NCBI GenBank assembly: GCA_945862065.1
Contig: CAMAWT010000007.1
Coordinates: 77,491-141,490 of the forward strand
DNA from: Flavobacterium psychrophilum
GTDB lineage: Bacteria > Bacteroidota > Bacteroidia > Flavobacteriales > Flavobacteriaceae
DNA length: 64,000 nucleotides
Direction: 5' to 3'
Part shown: positions 17,603 through 26,257 of the stretch, piece by piece
Layout: each line of letters starts with the position of its first letter
Numbering within the stretch: the stretch's first letter is position 1
The notes under the pieces: generated by a model
What the model saw: only the letters and a program-made list of their open reading frames with translations
What the model was told of the DNA's origin: nothing
Database searches by the model: none
Translations under genes and position numbers: made by a program

Positions 17603-18883
17603 ATGCAAAAAGAATTTTCACACCTTATCACCGAGATTCAAAAAAAATCAAAAATTGAAGTATTAAGAGTCAGGGACTTAAAATATTTACAAGTGGATAT
17701 TCTTAATGTAACCTCGAAAAATATTTCTTTTAATACATTGAGGCGTTTTTTTGGTTTTCTAAATGCAACAAATCCATCACCAGAAACTTTAAACACATTT
17801 GCTCAGTATTTAGGATTTAATAATTATTCTAACTATTTGAATAATAAAGAAATTTATGCAGAATGGTATTTTCAAATTAAAATGTTGCGGTTACAACTTA
17901 ACGAAAATGAGTTAGAAAAAAATGAAGTAATTCAATTTAATGAGGCGCTACAAAACGAAAATAACATTATCGCTGTTGCAAATTATGTGTGTTTTTTGAT
18001 TGAAAAAAATAAAATGGATTCGCTCACTGTCTTTTTCACTTTTTTTGATTACGAAAAATTAAGAAACAGCACATTAACAAAATTTGCGCTCCTTACTACT
18101 TTTAGCTTTTATAAACTAGAAACTAAAGCAGCTTTAGCTATTTATAAAGTGCTTATCCCTTTTGAGAGTTTTAGAAATTCTGTTCCATTATTTTTTATTG
18201 ACTATTCTCATTTAAACGGTTATTATATAGAAGTAATCAAAATGATTAAGGAATTCAATGCCAATGAATCTGATTTTCTTTTCACATCTTTAATTCAATT
18301 CTATCAAAAATTTTATTCAAATGAAGATTGCAGTGAATTTTTAATTGATTTCCCAAAAAAATCAGAGCAACTTTACCCTGTTTTATTTGGCAGGTATTAT
18401 GGATGTAGTATCTTGAATGCTGAAAAGATAGACAAAACACTTGAAAATTCAATAAAAAAAGAGCTCAAAACAGCACTACCTCATCTATTTTTGATAGAAA
18501 TAATTCCTGCGCTAATATTGAAAGAAGAATATGATTTTTTAAATTTTATCATTGAAAATTATTATGAAGAACTATTTGAAGTGGACAGATGGTCATCGAA
18601 AAGTACTGTTGCCAATTATTTAATAGGTTTGGCAAGTGTAAATATTTACAAAGGAAATATAAAAGCTGCTGAAAACAATTTGAATTTAGTAGAATTGGAT
18701 AAAATTGAATTAGCCTACACCGATTATATTTCGCTTTTCTATTTTTTAACAAAAATAAAATTACATTTTCATGAAAGAAACGTACATGAAGTAAATGAAA
18801 ATTATTACAAGTTAAAAAAATTAGCCACTAAAATTGGTTTCTATAAGTTTATAACTGTTGCCGATAAATATATTGAATCATGA
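17603..18883 (+). CDS. Unknown helical protein with N-terminal HTH-like module
   Basis: The protein has 426 residues from the ATG at 17603; an in-frame TTG at 17522 would add 27 AT-coded residues and is unlikely. There is no signal peptide. Residues ~25-85 carry a recurring bacteroidotal module, NISFNTLRRFFGFL followed by SPETLNTFAQYLGFNNYSNY. This alternation of helices is reminiscent of a Xre/MerR-type helix-turn-helix. The remaining ~340 residues are almost entirely alpha-helical with TPR-like spacing. I do not recognise a function. It stands alone, with terminators on both sides. Confidence 0.75.
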   Translation: MQKEFSHLITEIQKKSKIEVLRVRDLKYLQVDILNVTSKNISFNTLRRFFGFLNATNPSPETLNTFAQYLGFNNYSNYLNNKEIYAEWYFQIKMLRLQLNENELEKNEVIQFNEALQNENNIIAVANYVCFLIEKNKMDSLTVFFTFFDYEKLRNSTLTKFALLTTFSFYKLETKAALAIYKVLIPFESFRNSVPLFFIDYSHLNGYYIEVIKMIKEFNANESDFLFTSLIQFYQKFYSNEDCSEFLIDFPKKSEQLYPVLFGRYYGCSILNAEKIDKTLENSIKKELKTALPHLFLIEIIPALILKEEYDFLNFIIENYYEELFEVDRWSSKSTVANYLIGLASVNIYKGNIKAAENNLNLVELDKIELAYTDYISLFYFLTKIKLHFHERNVHEVNENYYKLKKLATKIGFYKFITVADKYIES

Positions 18884-18938
18884 TTTGTAAACTTCCGGTT
18901 TGTATAATTAGTATGTCTTGAAAATTTTATTAAAAAAC

Positions 18939-18973
18939 AAAAACCCTGTAAAATCAAGTTTTACAGGGTTTTT
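18939..18973. terminator. Strong bidirectional terminator
   Basis: A perfect 15-bp stem (AAAAACCCTGTAAAA and its complement) encloses a 5-nt loop TCAAG. It lies between convergent genes ending at 18883 (plus) and 19013 (minus), with T tracts in both directions. Confidence 0.9.
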
Positions 18974-18981
18974 GTATATCC

Positions 18982-19012
18982 AAAAAGTAACTAATTACTA
19001 ATCACTAAAAAT
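18982..19012. repeat. GTGATTAGT-type word repeat
   Basis: The spacer reads AAAAAGTAACTAATTACTAA then TCACTAAAAATT. It consists of the same short words (ACTAATTACTAATCACT) found at 7330-7365, 31480-31516, 33738-33778, 34368-34535, 35128-35165 and 41700-41718. Confidence 0.5.
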
Positions 19013-20563
19013 TTAAAAATCAAATTGAATCCCTTGTGCCAACGGCAACGCAGTTCCATAGTTGATCGTATTTGTTTGTCTTCTCATATACGCTTTCCAC
19101 GCATCAGAACCAGATTCACGGCCACCACCCGTTTCTTTTTCACCACCAAAAGCACCGCCAATTTCAGCACCAGAAGTTCCAATATTTACATTAGCAATTC
19201 CACAATCAGAACCTGCAACCGAAAGGAATAATTCCATTTCTCTCATGTTATTTGTAAAAATTGAAGACGATAATCCTTGAGGAACCGCATTTTGCATTGC
19301 AATGGCTTCTTCAATTGAACTGTATTTCATTACATATAAAACCGGAGCAAAGGTTTCGTGTTGTACAATTTCGTATTCATTTTTCGCCTCAATGATACAT
19401 GGTTTCACATAACAACCGCTTTCATATCCTGCTCCTTCCAAAACGCCTCCTTCAACAATAACTCTTCCGCCTTCTGCTTTGGCTTTTTCAATAGCATCTA
19501 AGTAATCTTGTACCGCACCTTTATCTATAAGTGGACCCACGTGATTGTTTTCATCTAACGGATTTCCAATTTTTAATTGGGCATACGCTTTGGCTAAAAC
19601 ATCTAAAGTTTTGTCATACACACTTTCGTGAACAATTAATCGACGTGTTGACGTACAACGTTGACCTGCTGTTCCTACTGCTCCAAAAACCGCTCCTACC
19701 AATACCATGGATAAATCGGCTTCATGAGAAACGATGATGGCATTGTTTCCGCCCAATTCTAAAATGGTATTTCCAAAACGTTCTGCTACAGATTTTGATA
19801 CGTGACGACCAATTCTAGTTGATCCTGTAAACGAAACCAATGGAATGCGTTTGTCGTTATTGATTAAATCCCCAGACTCATTACCTACTACTAAACAGCT
19901 GATTCCTTCTGGTAAATTGTTTCTTTCTAATACGGTTTGAATAATATTCTGACAAGCAACTCCGCATAAAGGTGTTTTTGAACTTGGTTTCCAAATACAA
20001 ACATCACCACAAATCCAAGCCAACATGGTGTTCCAAGACCAAACTGCAACTGGAAAGTTGAAAGCAGATATAATACCTACAATTCCAAACGGATGCCATT
20101 GTTCATACATTCTATGCATTGGACGCTCTGAATGCATTGTTAACCCGTGTAATTGTCGTGATAATCCCACTGCAAAGTCACAAATGTCTATCATTTCCTG
20201 CACTTCTCCCAAACCTTCTTGGTATGATTTACCCATTTCAAAAGACACTAATTTACCTAATGCTTCTTTATTTTTACGTAACTCATCACCCATCTGACGT
20301 ACAATTTCGCCTCTTTTTGGAGCCGGAACTAATCGCCATGTTTTGAATGCTTCTTCTGCAGATTTCATGGCAGTTTCGTAATCTTCTTTTGTAGATGATT
20401 TCACTTTTCCAATCAAATCTCCCGTTGCAGGAGAATATGATTCGATGATTTTTCCATTAGAAAACCATTTAGAACCAGTTGAAGTTCCTTCATTAATTTC
20501 TTTAATTCCTAATTGTTGCAAGGCTTCTTGCATCCCAAATTGAACAGCTGCTTCAGATATCAT
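19013..20563 (-). CDS. amaB: Aldehyde dehydrogenase, ALDH7 (antiquitin) family; likely L-aminoadipate-semialdehyde dehydrogenase
   Basis: This 516-residue NAD-dependent dehydrogenase has the full ALDH core: catalytic glutamate in LELGGNN, catalytic cysteine in GTAGQRCTSTRR, cofactor-binding GSTRIGRHV, and AFNFPVAVWSWN. The N-terminus (FGMQEALQQLGIKEINEGTSTGSKWFSNGK) and the Arg-rich ESGSDAWKAYMRRQT C-terminus are typical of ALDH7/antiquitin, which oxidises alpha-aminoadipate semialdehyde in lysine degradation. Being beside 3-hydroxyanthranilate dioxygenase, it could alternatively act in the kynurenine branch, but the sequence fits ALDH7 better than the ALDH8/2-aminomuconate type. Confidence 0.85.
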   Translation of the reverse strand: MISEAAVQFGMQEALQQLGIKEINEGTSTGSKWFSNGKIIESYSPATGDLIGKVKSSTKEDYETAMKSAEEAFKTWRLVPAPKRGEIVRQMGDELRKNKEALGKLVSFEMGKSYQEGLGEVQEMIDICDFAVGLSRQLHGLTMHSERPMHRMYEQWHPFGIVGIISAFNFPVAVWSWNTMLAWICGDVCIWKPSSKTPLCGVACQNIIQTVLERNNLPEGISCLVVGNESGDLINNDKRIPLVSFTGSTRIGRHVSKSVAERFGNTILELGGNNAIIVSHEADLSMVLVGAVFGAVGTAGQRCTSTRRLIVHESVYDKTLDVLAKAYAQLKIGNPLDENNHVGPLIDKGAVQDYLDAIEKAKAEGGRVIVEGGVLEGAGYESGCYVKPCIIEAKNEYEIVQHETFAPVLYVMKYSSIEEAIAMQNAVPQGLSSSIFTNNMREMELFLSVAGSDCGIANVNIGTSGAEIGGAFGGEKETGGGRESGSDAWKAYMRRQTNTINYGTALPLAQGIQFDF

Positions 20564-20647
20564 TTTATACTATTTATTTGTTTTTATAAATTTTAATCAA
20601 AGGTAAAAAATATAATTTAATTAAAATATGGCTTAAATTTTATTGAA

Positions 20648-21187
20648 TTATTTTGAACCCATGTATTTTGGTAGGGTTTCCATTACACATCCACAATTTT
20701 TACAAGTTCTATTCTCTTCCGATTTATAAAAAGTGTCGAAATGCGGTAAAAAATCAGTTTCAATATTATGTAATTCAAAATAGGCTTCATGAAGTTTGTG
20801 ATTGCATTGTTCGCAGTACCAAATAAGTCCATCGGTAAAGCCCTTTCCGGCGCGTTTTTTTTCAATTACCAAACCAATTGAACCTTCAGAACGAGCTGGA
20901 GAATGTGGTACTTTGGCAGGATTCAAATACATATCACCGGCAGAAAGTTTCATTTCTTTTTTTACACCTTCTTCTTGTACAAAAACAGAAATTTCGCCTT
21001 CAATTTGATAAAAAAGCTCTTCGGTTTCATTGTAATGATAGTCTTTTCGTGCGTTGGGTCCTGCCACAATCATCACAATATAATCATCTGATTCAACATA
21101 CAAATTTTTATTTCCAACGGGTGGTTTAAGCAAATGGCGGTTTTCTTCAATCCATTTGGTTAGATTAAAAGGAGGTAAAATACTCAT
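20648..21187 (-). CDS. nbaC: 3-hydroxyanthranilate 3,4-dioxygenase
   Basis: This 179-residue cupin enzyme opens the ring of 3-hydroxyanthranilate in the kynurenine pathway. The iron ligands are visible as H51, E57 and H95 (HYNETEE and VPHSPARS). The C-terminal rubredoxin-like site of bacterial and fungal enzymes is present: CEQC at 125-128 and CKNC at 162-165. The start codon overlaps the stop of the upstream exported OB-fold-like gene by one base. The pathway's first enzyme, tryptophan 2,3-dioxygenase, is encoded at 57682-58608. The connecting enzymes (kynurenine formamidase, kynurenine 3-monooxygenase, kynureninase) are not in the window. Confidence 0.95.
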   Translation of the reverse strand: MSILPPFNLTKWIEENRHLLKPPVGNKNLYVESDDYIVMIVAGPNARKDYHYNETEELFYQIEGEISVFVQEEGVKKEMKLSAGDMYLNPAKVPHSPARSEGSIGLVIEKKRAGKGFTDGLIWYCEQCNHKLHEAYFELHNIETDFLPHFDTFYKSEENRTCKNCGCVMETLPKYMGSK

Positions 21188-21546
21188 TATTCGATAATTA
21201 TTTGACTCGGATTAAAAATTTGAGGTACTTTTTTAGGATCTTTATCATAGATTGTAATAATCCCTTTAACCCGAATGTTCTTTCCATTAGCTTCAGCTAA
21301 ATATAATTGGTGCTCTTCTGCATATTTATTAGAGACAACAACAGTAAATACGGCGTCTGGATAGGCTTTATCAACGTTGATATAATTGGTGCTTTTCCCT
21401 TCAGAAGCAATTTTTATAGAAGCAATTTTCCCTTTTACCCAAACTTCTTTTCCAATATTTTCAGAAACTTTTTCTGATGTTATGGTGTCTTGTGCAAAAA
21501 GTGACGTGGTAGAAAAAAGCAAGAACAGAAAAAATATGTTTTTCAT
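21187..21546 (-). CDS. Small exported OB-fold-like protein
   Basis: This 119-residue protein has a signal peptide (MKNIFFLFLLFSTTSLFAQ). The mature ~100 residues have an OB-fold strand pattern (IGKEVWVKGKIASIKIASEG, TNYINVDKAYPDAVFTVVVS, NIRVKGIITIYDKDPKKVP). Similar exported OB domains accompany secreted nucleases and are thought to bind nucleic acid; that role is inference. It lies between the exported nuclease gene (21-bp gap) and 3-hydroxyanthranilate dioxygenase (1-base overlap). Confidence 0.75.
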   Translation of the reverse strand: MKNIFFLFLLFSTTSLFAQDTITSEKVSENIGKEVWVKGKIASIKIASEGKSTNYINVDKAYPDAVFTVVVSNKYAEEHQLYLAEANGKNIRVKGIITIYDKDPKKVPQIFNPSQIIIE

Positions 21547-21567
21547 AATTTATTAATTTAAATATAA

Positions 21568-22674
21568 TTAGTTTACTTGTTTCAACAAATAAATATATAC
21601 CGGAAAATGGTCGCTAAAACCTTCTTCGTTGGCCGAATGTCTTAACGGATATCCTTTATATTGACCTGTTGTTTGTATTAAAAATGGTTTGTTATAAATG
21701 CCTGCTTTCCAATATCTGAATGAAGAATAATCGTCTATTGTAAAGGGTTGCGAAATCATAATTTGATCAAAAATATCGCCTGCATCTCTGTAAAAAAGAG
21801 TTGCGTTTCCATCTTTTGCCATTTGCTCAAACGGATTATAAATATCACCAGAATTTTTAAGTTCAGACTTATTTAACTTTGCACCCAAAGCCACTTTTAC
21901 ACTTCGGTTATAGGGCCCGTCATTCAAGTCGCCCATCGTAATAATTTTTGCATTGGGATTAATGCTCACCAACGAATCAATTATTTTCCTGTTTAAAGCA
22001 GCTGCAGCTTCTCTATATGGGGAACTTCTTTTTTCTCCACCAGAACGAGAAGGCCAGTGGTTGACAATAATACTAATTTCGTCTCCATCCAAAAAACCAG
22101 TCACAAGCAGTTGATCTCTTGTAAAAACACGTCTAGAAGTTTTATCGGCTTCCAATTGATCATCTGTAATTTCCTCTTTTTCTTTTTTAAAACTTGATTT
22201 ATCCTCTCCTTGATAAATCATCAATGGGATATTGATAGCGCTTACCACTTTAAAGTGTTTCTTTTGATATAATAATGCAACATCAATACCGCGTTTGTCT
22301 GGGGAATCAAAATGAACAATTCCGTATTCTTTATTAATTAACTTGGGTTGTTTTATCAAATCTTCCAGAACATTTCTATTTTCAATTTCAGAACCTCCAA
22401 TAAATGTTGGTGAATTATTCGGATTGTCTGTAGAGCCAATTTCAGCAAGAACACGCGCTAAATTGCTTAATTTTTTTTTATATTTTTTTGAAGTCCAATT
22501 TTGAGCGCCATTTGGCAACCATTCATCATCAAAATTTGGCCCCTTGATTGTATCAAATAAATTTTCAAAATTGTAAAACGCAACCGTATGAATAATGTAT
22601 TTTTTTTCTTGAGCATCCAGTTGGAAAATGTTGAAACAGGCTAGTAAAATGTAGAATAAGAATTTTTTGTTCAT
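21568..22674 (-). CDS. Exported endonuclease/exonuclease/phosphatase-family protein
   Basis: This 368-residue protein has a signal peptide (1-21, ending LDAQ) and the EEP/DNase I-like fold. Visible motifs are VAFYNFENLFDT, the Glu-bearing GGSEIENRNVLEDL, VNHWPSRSGGEKRSSPYREAA, MGDLNDGPYNRSV and the C-terminal SDHFPVYIYL with the catalytic His. These cover the canonical metal and phosphate residues. It is likely a periplasmic or outer-membrane nuclease or phosphodiesterase. It is divergent from a TonB receptor and two lipoproteins across a 137-bp spacer holding paired promoters, suggesting a common role in nucleic-acid or phosphate scavenging. Confidence 0.88.
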   Translation of the reverse strand: MNKKFLFYILLACFNIFQLDAQEKKYIIHTVAFYNFENLFDTIKGPNFDDEWLPNGAQNWTSKKYKKKLSNLARVLAEIGSTDNPNNSPTFIGGSEIENRNVLEDLIKQPKLINKEYGIVHFDSPDKRGIDVALLYQKKHFKVVSAINIPLMIYQGEDKSSFKKEKEEITDDQLEADKTSRRVFTRDQLLVTGFLDGDEISIIVNHWPSRSGGEKRSSPYREAAAALNRKIIDSLVSINPNAKIITMGDLNDGPYNRSVKVALGAKLNKSELKNSGDIYNPFEQMAKDGNATLFYRDAGDIFDQIMISQPFTIDDYSSFRYWKAGIYNKPFLIQTTGQYKGYPLRHSANEEGFSDHFPVYIYLLKQVN

Positions 22675-22720
22675 AAGTCGGTATATTAATTTTATGTAAA
22701 CACTTCTGAATTAGATTTGT

Positions 22721-22756
22721 CAAAAGTAAAACTAAATTCAAAATAAATTACTTTTG
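22721..22756. promoter_or_regulatory. Divergent paired -7 elements forming an inverted repeat
   Basis: CAAAAGTAA (22721-22729) and TTACTTTTG (22748-22756) form a perfect 9-bp inverted repeat. Read outwards, each arm is a -7 element (TACTTTTG matching TAnnTTTG), one for the nuclease operon and one for the TonB operon. No -33 TTTG is seen at standard spacing on either side, suggesting activator dependence or an operator role for the palindrome. Confidence 0.55.
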
Positions 22757-22811
22757 TGAGATGTTAAGTTATTATTAACATATTAAAAAGAAAATTAAAC
22801 TTATTTTATTT

Positions 22812-25619
22812 ATGAAAAAAATTGTCTTGAGTGTTTTATTTGTAATGCAAGCTGTTTTAGTTTTTGGTCAGACTGGCACTGGTTTCAGTGGTAAAGTGGT
22901 CGATTTAAAAACGCAAAAGCCATTACAAAATGTTGTCGCAGCCATTATGAATACTAGTTTTACCGAAGTAACAGATGCTGAAGGTACATTTGTGTTTACA
23001 GATGTAATAGAAGGATCATTTGTGGTTCAAATTAAAAGTGGTGGTTATAAAGACCAACTACTTACCGTTACCGTTGAAAAAGACAAAATCTTCGATTTAG
23101 GGATCATTACTTTAGAAGAAGATATTACGTCTGAACAGCAATTGAGTTTAGTCACGCTTACCGAAAATGACTTAAGCGATGACAACAGTGGTTCTGAAAG
23201 TACATCGGGACTTCTACAAGCAACCAGAGATGTTTTCCAACAAGCAGCCGCTTTCAATTGGGGTCAAGCACGTTTTAGAATTAGAGGATTAGACAATGAA
23301 AACGCCACAACGATGATAAATGGTGTTGTCATGAATAAAATTTATGATGGAAGACCACAATGGAGCAATTGGGGCGGATTAAATGACGCTACCAGAAATC
23401 AGGAGTTTACGATGGGATCAGCACCTTCAGATTACACTTTTGGTGGAATACTAGGAACACAAGAAATCAATACAAGAGCCTCTATTTATAGACCGGGTTC
23501 TAGAATTTCGTTTTCTGGAACAAATACCAATTATAATTGGCGTTCTATGGTTACTCATGCCTCTGGAATGAACAAAGATGGTTGGGCATTTGTAATTTCT
23601 GGATCGAGAAGATGGGCGCAAGAAGGGTATTTTGAAGGAACCGATTATGGTGCGAATTCTTTATTTGCCAGTGTAGAAAAGAGAATTAATGACAAACACT
23701 CTTTAAATTTTACAGCAATTTATGCTGAAAACCAAAGAGGTAAAAGCTCTCCAAATTCAGACGAGGTTACACAACTTGCTGGGATAAAATACAACTCCTA
23801 TTGGGGTTACCAAGATGGTAAAAAAAGAAATTCGAGAGATAAAGATGTAGAAGAACCCATTTTTATGTTGAATCATTTTTGGAAAATAAATGATAGAACG
23901 ACTCTCAATTCAAGTATTACCCATCAATCTGGAAAAATAGGAAATAGCAGGTTAGACAATCAAAATGCAGATAGCCCAGATCCTATTTATTATAGAAGAT
24001 TACCAAGTTATTACACTTCACAATATAATTTAAATGATTACACTGACTGGATTGGAGATGATCCTTTGAATGTGGCAAATGCTGCTGCTGCAAAAACTAA
24101 TTTCTTGGCAAACAGACAAATCAATTGGTTAGAAATGTACCAAGCAAACAAAACCGTAAGCGGACGAAGTGCTTATATTTTATATGAAGACAGAACAGAT
24201 GACAAAGTTTGGACAGCAAACAGTATATTAAATTCGCAACTTTCTGATAATATTGTTTTAAATGCTGGAGTTGCTTATAGAAACTTAAAGTCACACAATT
24301 TTGCTAATTTATTAGACCTATTGGGTGGTCAATTTTTCAATGATATCGATAATTTTCAAGCTGGATCTGAACAACAATCAGATTTGAATAACCCAAACAG
24401 ACAAGTAGTTGCTGGCGAAACATTTGCTTACAATTATAATTTAATGGCAACAACAATTGACGTATTTGCACAATTAAAATTTTCTTACAAAAAGTTTGAT
24501 TTTTATTTTGCAGAAAGTTTTAACAAAGCCATTTATCAAAGAGAAGGTTTGTACAAAAACGGACTTTATCCTACCAATTCTTTTGGAAAAGGTGAAAGGT
24601 ATAACTATGATAATTATAGTTTTAAAGGCGGTTTAACATACAAAATTTCTGGAAAACAATATATTAATGTAAATGCCGCTTTTATCAATAAAGCACCTGT
24701 TTTAAGAAATGTATTTCCAAACACACGATTAAACGACAATTCAATTGCAGATTTAAAAAGCGAATTAATTAAAAGTGCCGATGCTAGTTATATTTTTAGA
24801 GCACCAAGTTTTAAAGCTAGAATAACTGCTTTTTATGCAAACACAAAAAATGCAACGGAAACCTCTTTTTTCTATGGTGAAGGAATTTTTGCAGATGATG
24901 GTGGTGATGGTTGTGATGCTTTTGTGGCAGAAACAGTTACAAATATTGAAAAACAAAATTTAGGATTAGAATTGGGTGCTGAATATCAAATAACTTCAAC
25001 GATTAAATTGACTACCGCGGCAACATACGGAGAATTTACGTACAACAACAACCCAAATGTTTCTTTAAACAATGATAATTTAGCAAGTCCTACCAACACA
25101 AATCCGGTGACCGATTTTGGAACGGCAAAATTGAAAGGATACAGACTGTCTGGTGGACCACAAACAGCAGCCTCTTTAGGAATTGAATACAGAGATCCAA
25201 AGTTTTGGTGGATTGGTGCTAATGCAAATTATTTAGCAAACAATTATTTAGATGTTTCGTCTTTATTAAGAACCGATAATTTCTTCAGAAATCCGCTTGA
25301 TCCTTATGGATTGACATTTCCAGAGGCAACAGAAGCTAGAGCAAAAGAATTGTTGAAACAAGAAAAATTCAAGGATTTAACCTTAGTTAACATAACTGGT
25401 GGAAAATCGTGGAAAATAAAAAATCAAACATTTGGTTTCTTTGCCTCGTTAAATAATGTTTTCAATGTTACTTACAAAACGGGTGGGTTTGAGCAAACTC
25501 GAAATGCCAATTTTAGAGAGTTAAATCAAGATGTTTCAAGCGGAACCCCTGCTTTTGCCCCAAGATATTTTTATGGTTATGGAAGAACGTATTTCCTAAA
25601 CTTTTATATTAACTTTTAA
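22812..25619 (+). CDS. TonB-dependent outer-membrane receptor with carboxypeptidase-like regulatory domain
   Basis: This 935-residue protein starts with a signal peptide (1-20, ending VFGQ). A carboxypeptidase-regulatory-like domain follows (about 25-98; GFSGKVVDLKTQKPLQNVVA), then a plug domain (about 125-235; RFRIRGLDNENATTMINGVV) and a beta-barrel to a terminal aromatic strand (YFLNFYINF). No SusD partner follows, so it is not a standard Sus pair. Instead two lipoproteins with choice-of-anchor J and DUF5689 domains follow (12- and 11-bp gaps). With the divergent exported nuclease, the likely cargo is nucleotides, DNA fragments or phosphate; this is inference. Confidence 0.92.
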   Translation: MKKIVLSVLFVMQAVLVFGQTGTGFSGKVVDLKTQKPLQNVVAAIMNTSFTEVTDAEGTFVFTDVIEGSFVVQIKSGGYKDQLLTVTVEKDKIFDLGIITLEEDITSEQQLSLVTLTENDLSDDNSGSESTSGLLQATRDVFQQAAAFNWGQARFRIRGLDNENATTMINGVVMNKIYDGRPQWSNWGGLNDATRNQEFTMGSAPSDYTFGGILGTQEINTRASIYRPGSRISFSGTNTNYNWRSMVTHASGMNKDGWAFVISGSRRWAQEGYFEGTDYGANSLFASVEKRINDKHSLNFTAIYAENQRGKSSPNSDEVTQLAGIKYNSYWGYQDGKKRNSRDKDVEEPIFMLNHFWKINDRTTLNSSITHQSGKIGNSRLDNQNADSPDPIYYRRLPSYYTSQYNLNDYTDWIGDDPLNVANAAAAKTNFLANRQINWLEMYQANKTVSGRSAYILYEDRTDDKVWTANSILNSQLSDNIVLNAGVAYRNLKSHNFANLLDLLGGQFFNDIDNFQAGSEQQSDLNNPNRQVVAGETFAYNYNLMATTIDVFAQLKFSYKKFDFYFAESFNKAIYQREGLYKNGLYPTNSFGKGERYNYDNYSFKGGLTYKISGKQYINVNAAFINKAPVLRNVFPNTRLNDNSIADLKSELIKSADASYIFRAPSFKARITAFYANTKNATETSFFYGEGIFADDGGDGCDAFVAETVTNIEKQNLGLELGAEYQITSTIKLTTAATYGEFTYNNNPNVSLNNDNLASPTNTNPVTDFGTAKLKGYRLSGGPQTAASLGIEYRDPKFWWIGANANYLANNYLDVSSLLRTDNFFRNPLDPYGLTFPEATEARAKELLKQEKFKDLTLVNITGGKSWKIKNQTFGFFASLNNVFNVTYKTGGFEQTRNANFRELNQDVSSGTPAFAPRYFYGYGRTYFLNFYINF

Positions 25620-25631
25620 TTCATATTAGCA

Positions 25632-26246
25632 ATGAAAACAAATAAATTAATAGCATTTTTAAGCTTTATTTTGGTGATAAGCCTTAGCGGATGTACACCA
25701 GAAGATGATATTACCATTCCAAATTTTACGCCATTATTGTTTGCTGAAGACTTTGCCATTGGAGCAGTTGATAATACCACATTAAACACAACTGGTTGGA
25801 AAAACTATGCAGAAACGGGCACTGTTTTATGGAAAGAACAAGTGTATAGCGGCAATGCGTATGCAGAGTTTAGTTCCTACTTATCTGGAAATGCCGTAAA
25901 TGTAGCTTGGTTGATTTCACCAAAAATAAATATGGACGCGCATGACCATGAAACGTTGGTTTTTCAAGCCTCACAAAGTTATGTTTCGTCATCGTCAAAT
26001 TCGTTACAAGTATTCGTTTCAACCAATTTTGACGGAACCAATGTAACAGGTGCAACTTGGACTCCAATTGCTGCTACGTTGCCAACAACAGCTAGTCCGT
26101 ATTTTGAATTTATTAAATCAGGAGAAATTGATTTGTCTCAATATACTGGAAACATTTCTATTGCATTTAAAGTAACTGGTTCTGGAACCAACACGACTCT
26201 TGATGGGTCTTATCAAATAGATGACATTAGAGTTTTTAATAAATAA
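25632..26246 (+). CDS. Lipoprotein with choice-of-anchor J / DUF5017-like domain
   Basis: This 204-residue protein has a lipoprotein signal (lipobox ISLSGC, Cys about 21). The mature part is a jellyroll of choice-of-anchor J type (LLFAEDFAIGAVD near residue 38, AEFSSYLSGNAVNVAWLISP, then a QIDDIRVFNK ending). Such domains bind ligands or anchor surface assemblies. It is the second gene of the TonB operon, and the following DUF5689 protein ends in the same domain type, so the two may present a ligand to the receptor together. Confidence 0.8.
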   Translation: MKTNKLIAFLSFILVISLSGCTPEDDITIPNFTPLLFAEDFAIGAVDNTTLNTTGWKNYAETGTVLWKEQVYSGNAYAEFSSYLSGNAVNVAWLISPKINMDAHDHETLVFQASQSYVSSSSNSLQVFVSTNFDGTNVTGATWTPIAATLPTTASPYFEFIKSGEIDLSQYTGNISIAFKVTGSGTNTTLDGSYQIDDIRVFNK

Positions 26247-26257
26247 TTTAGCTACAA

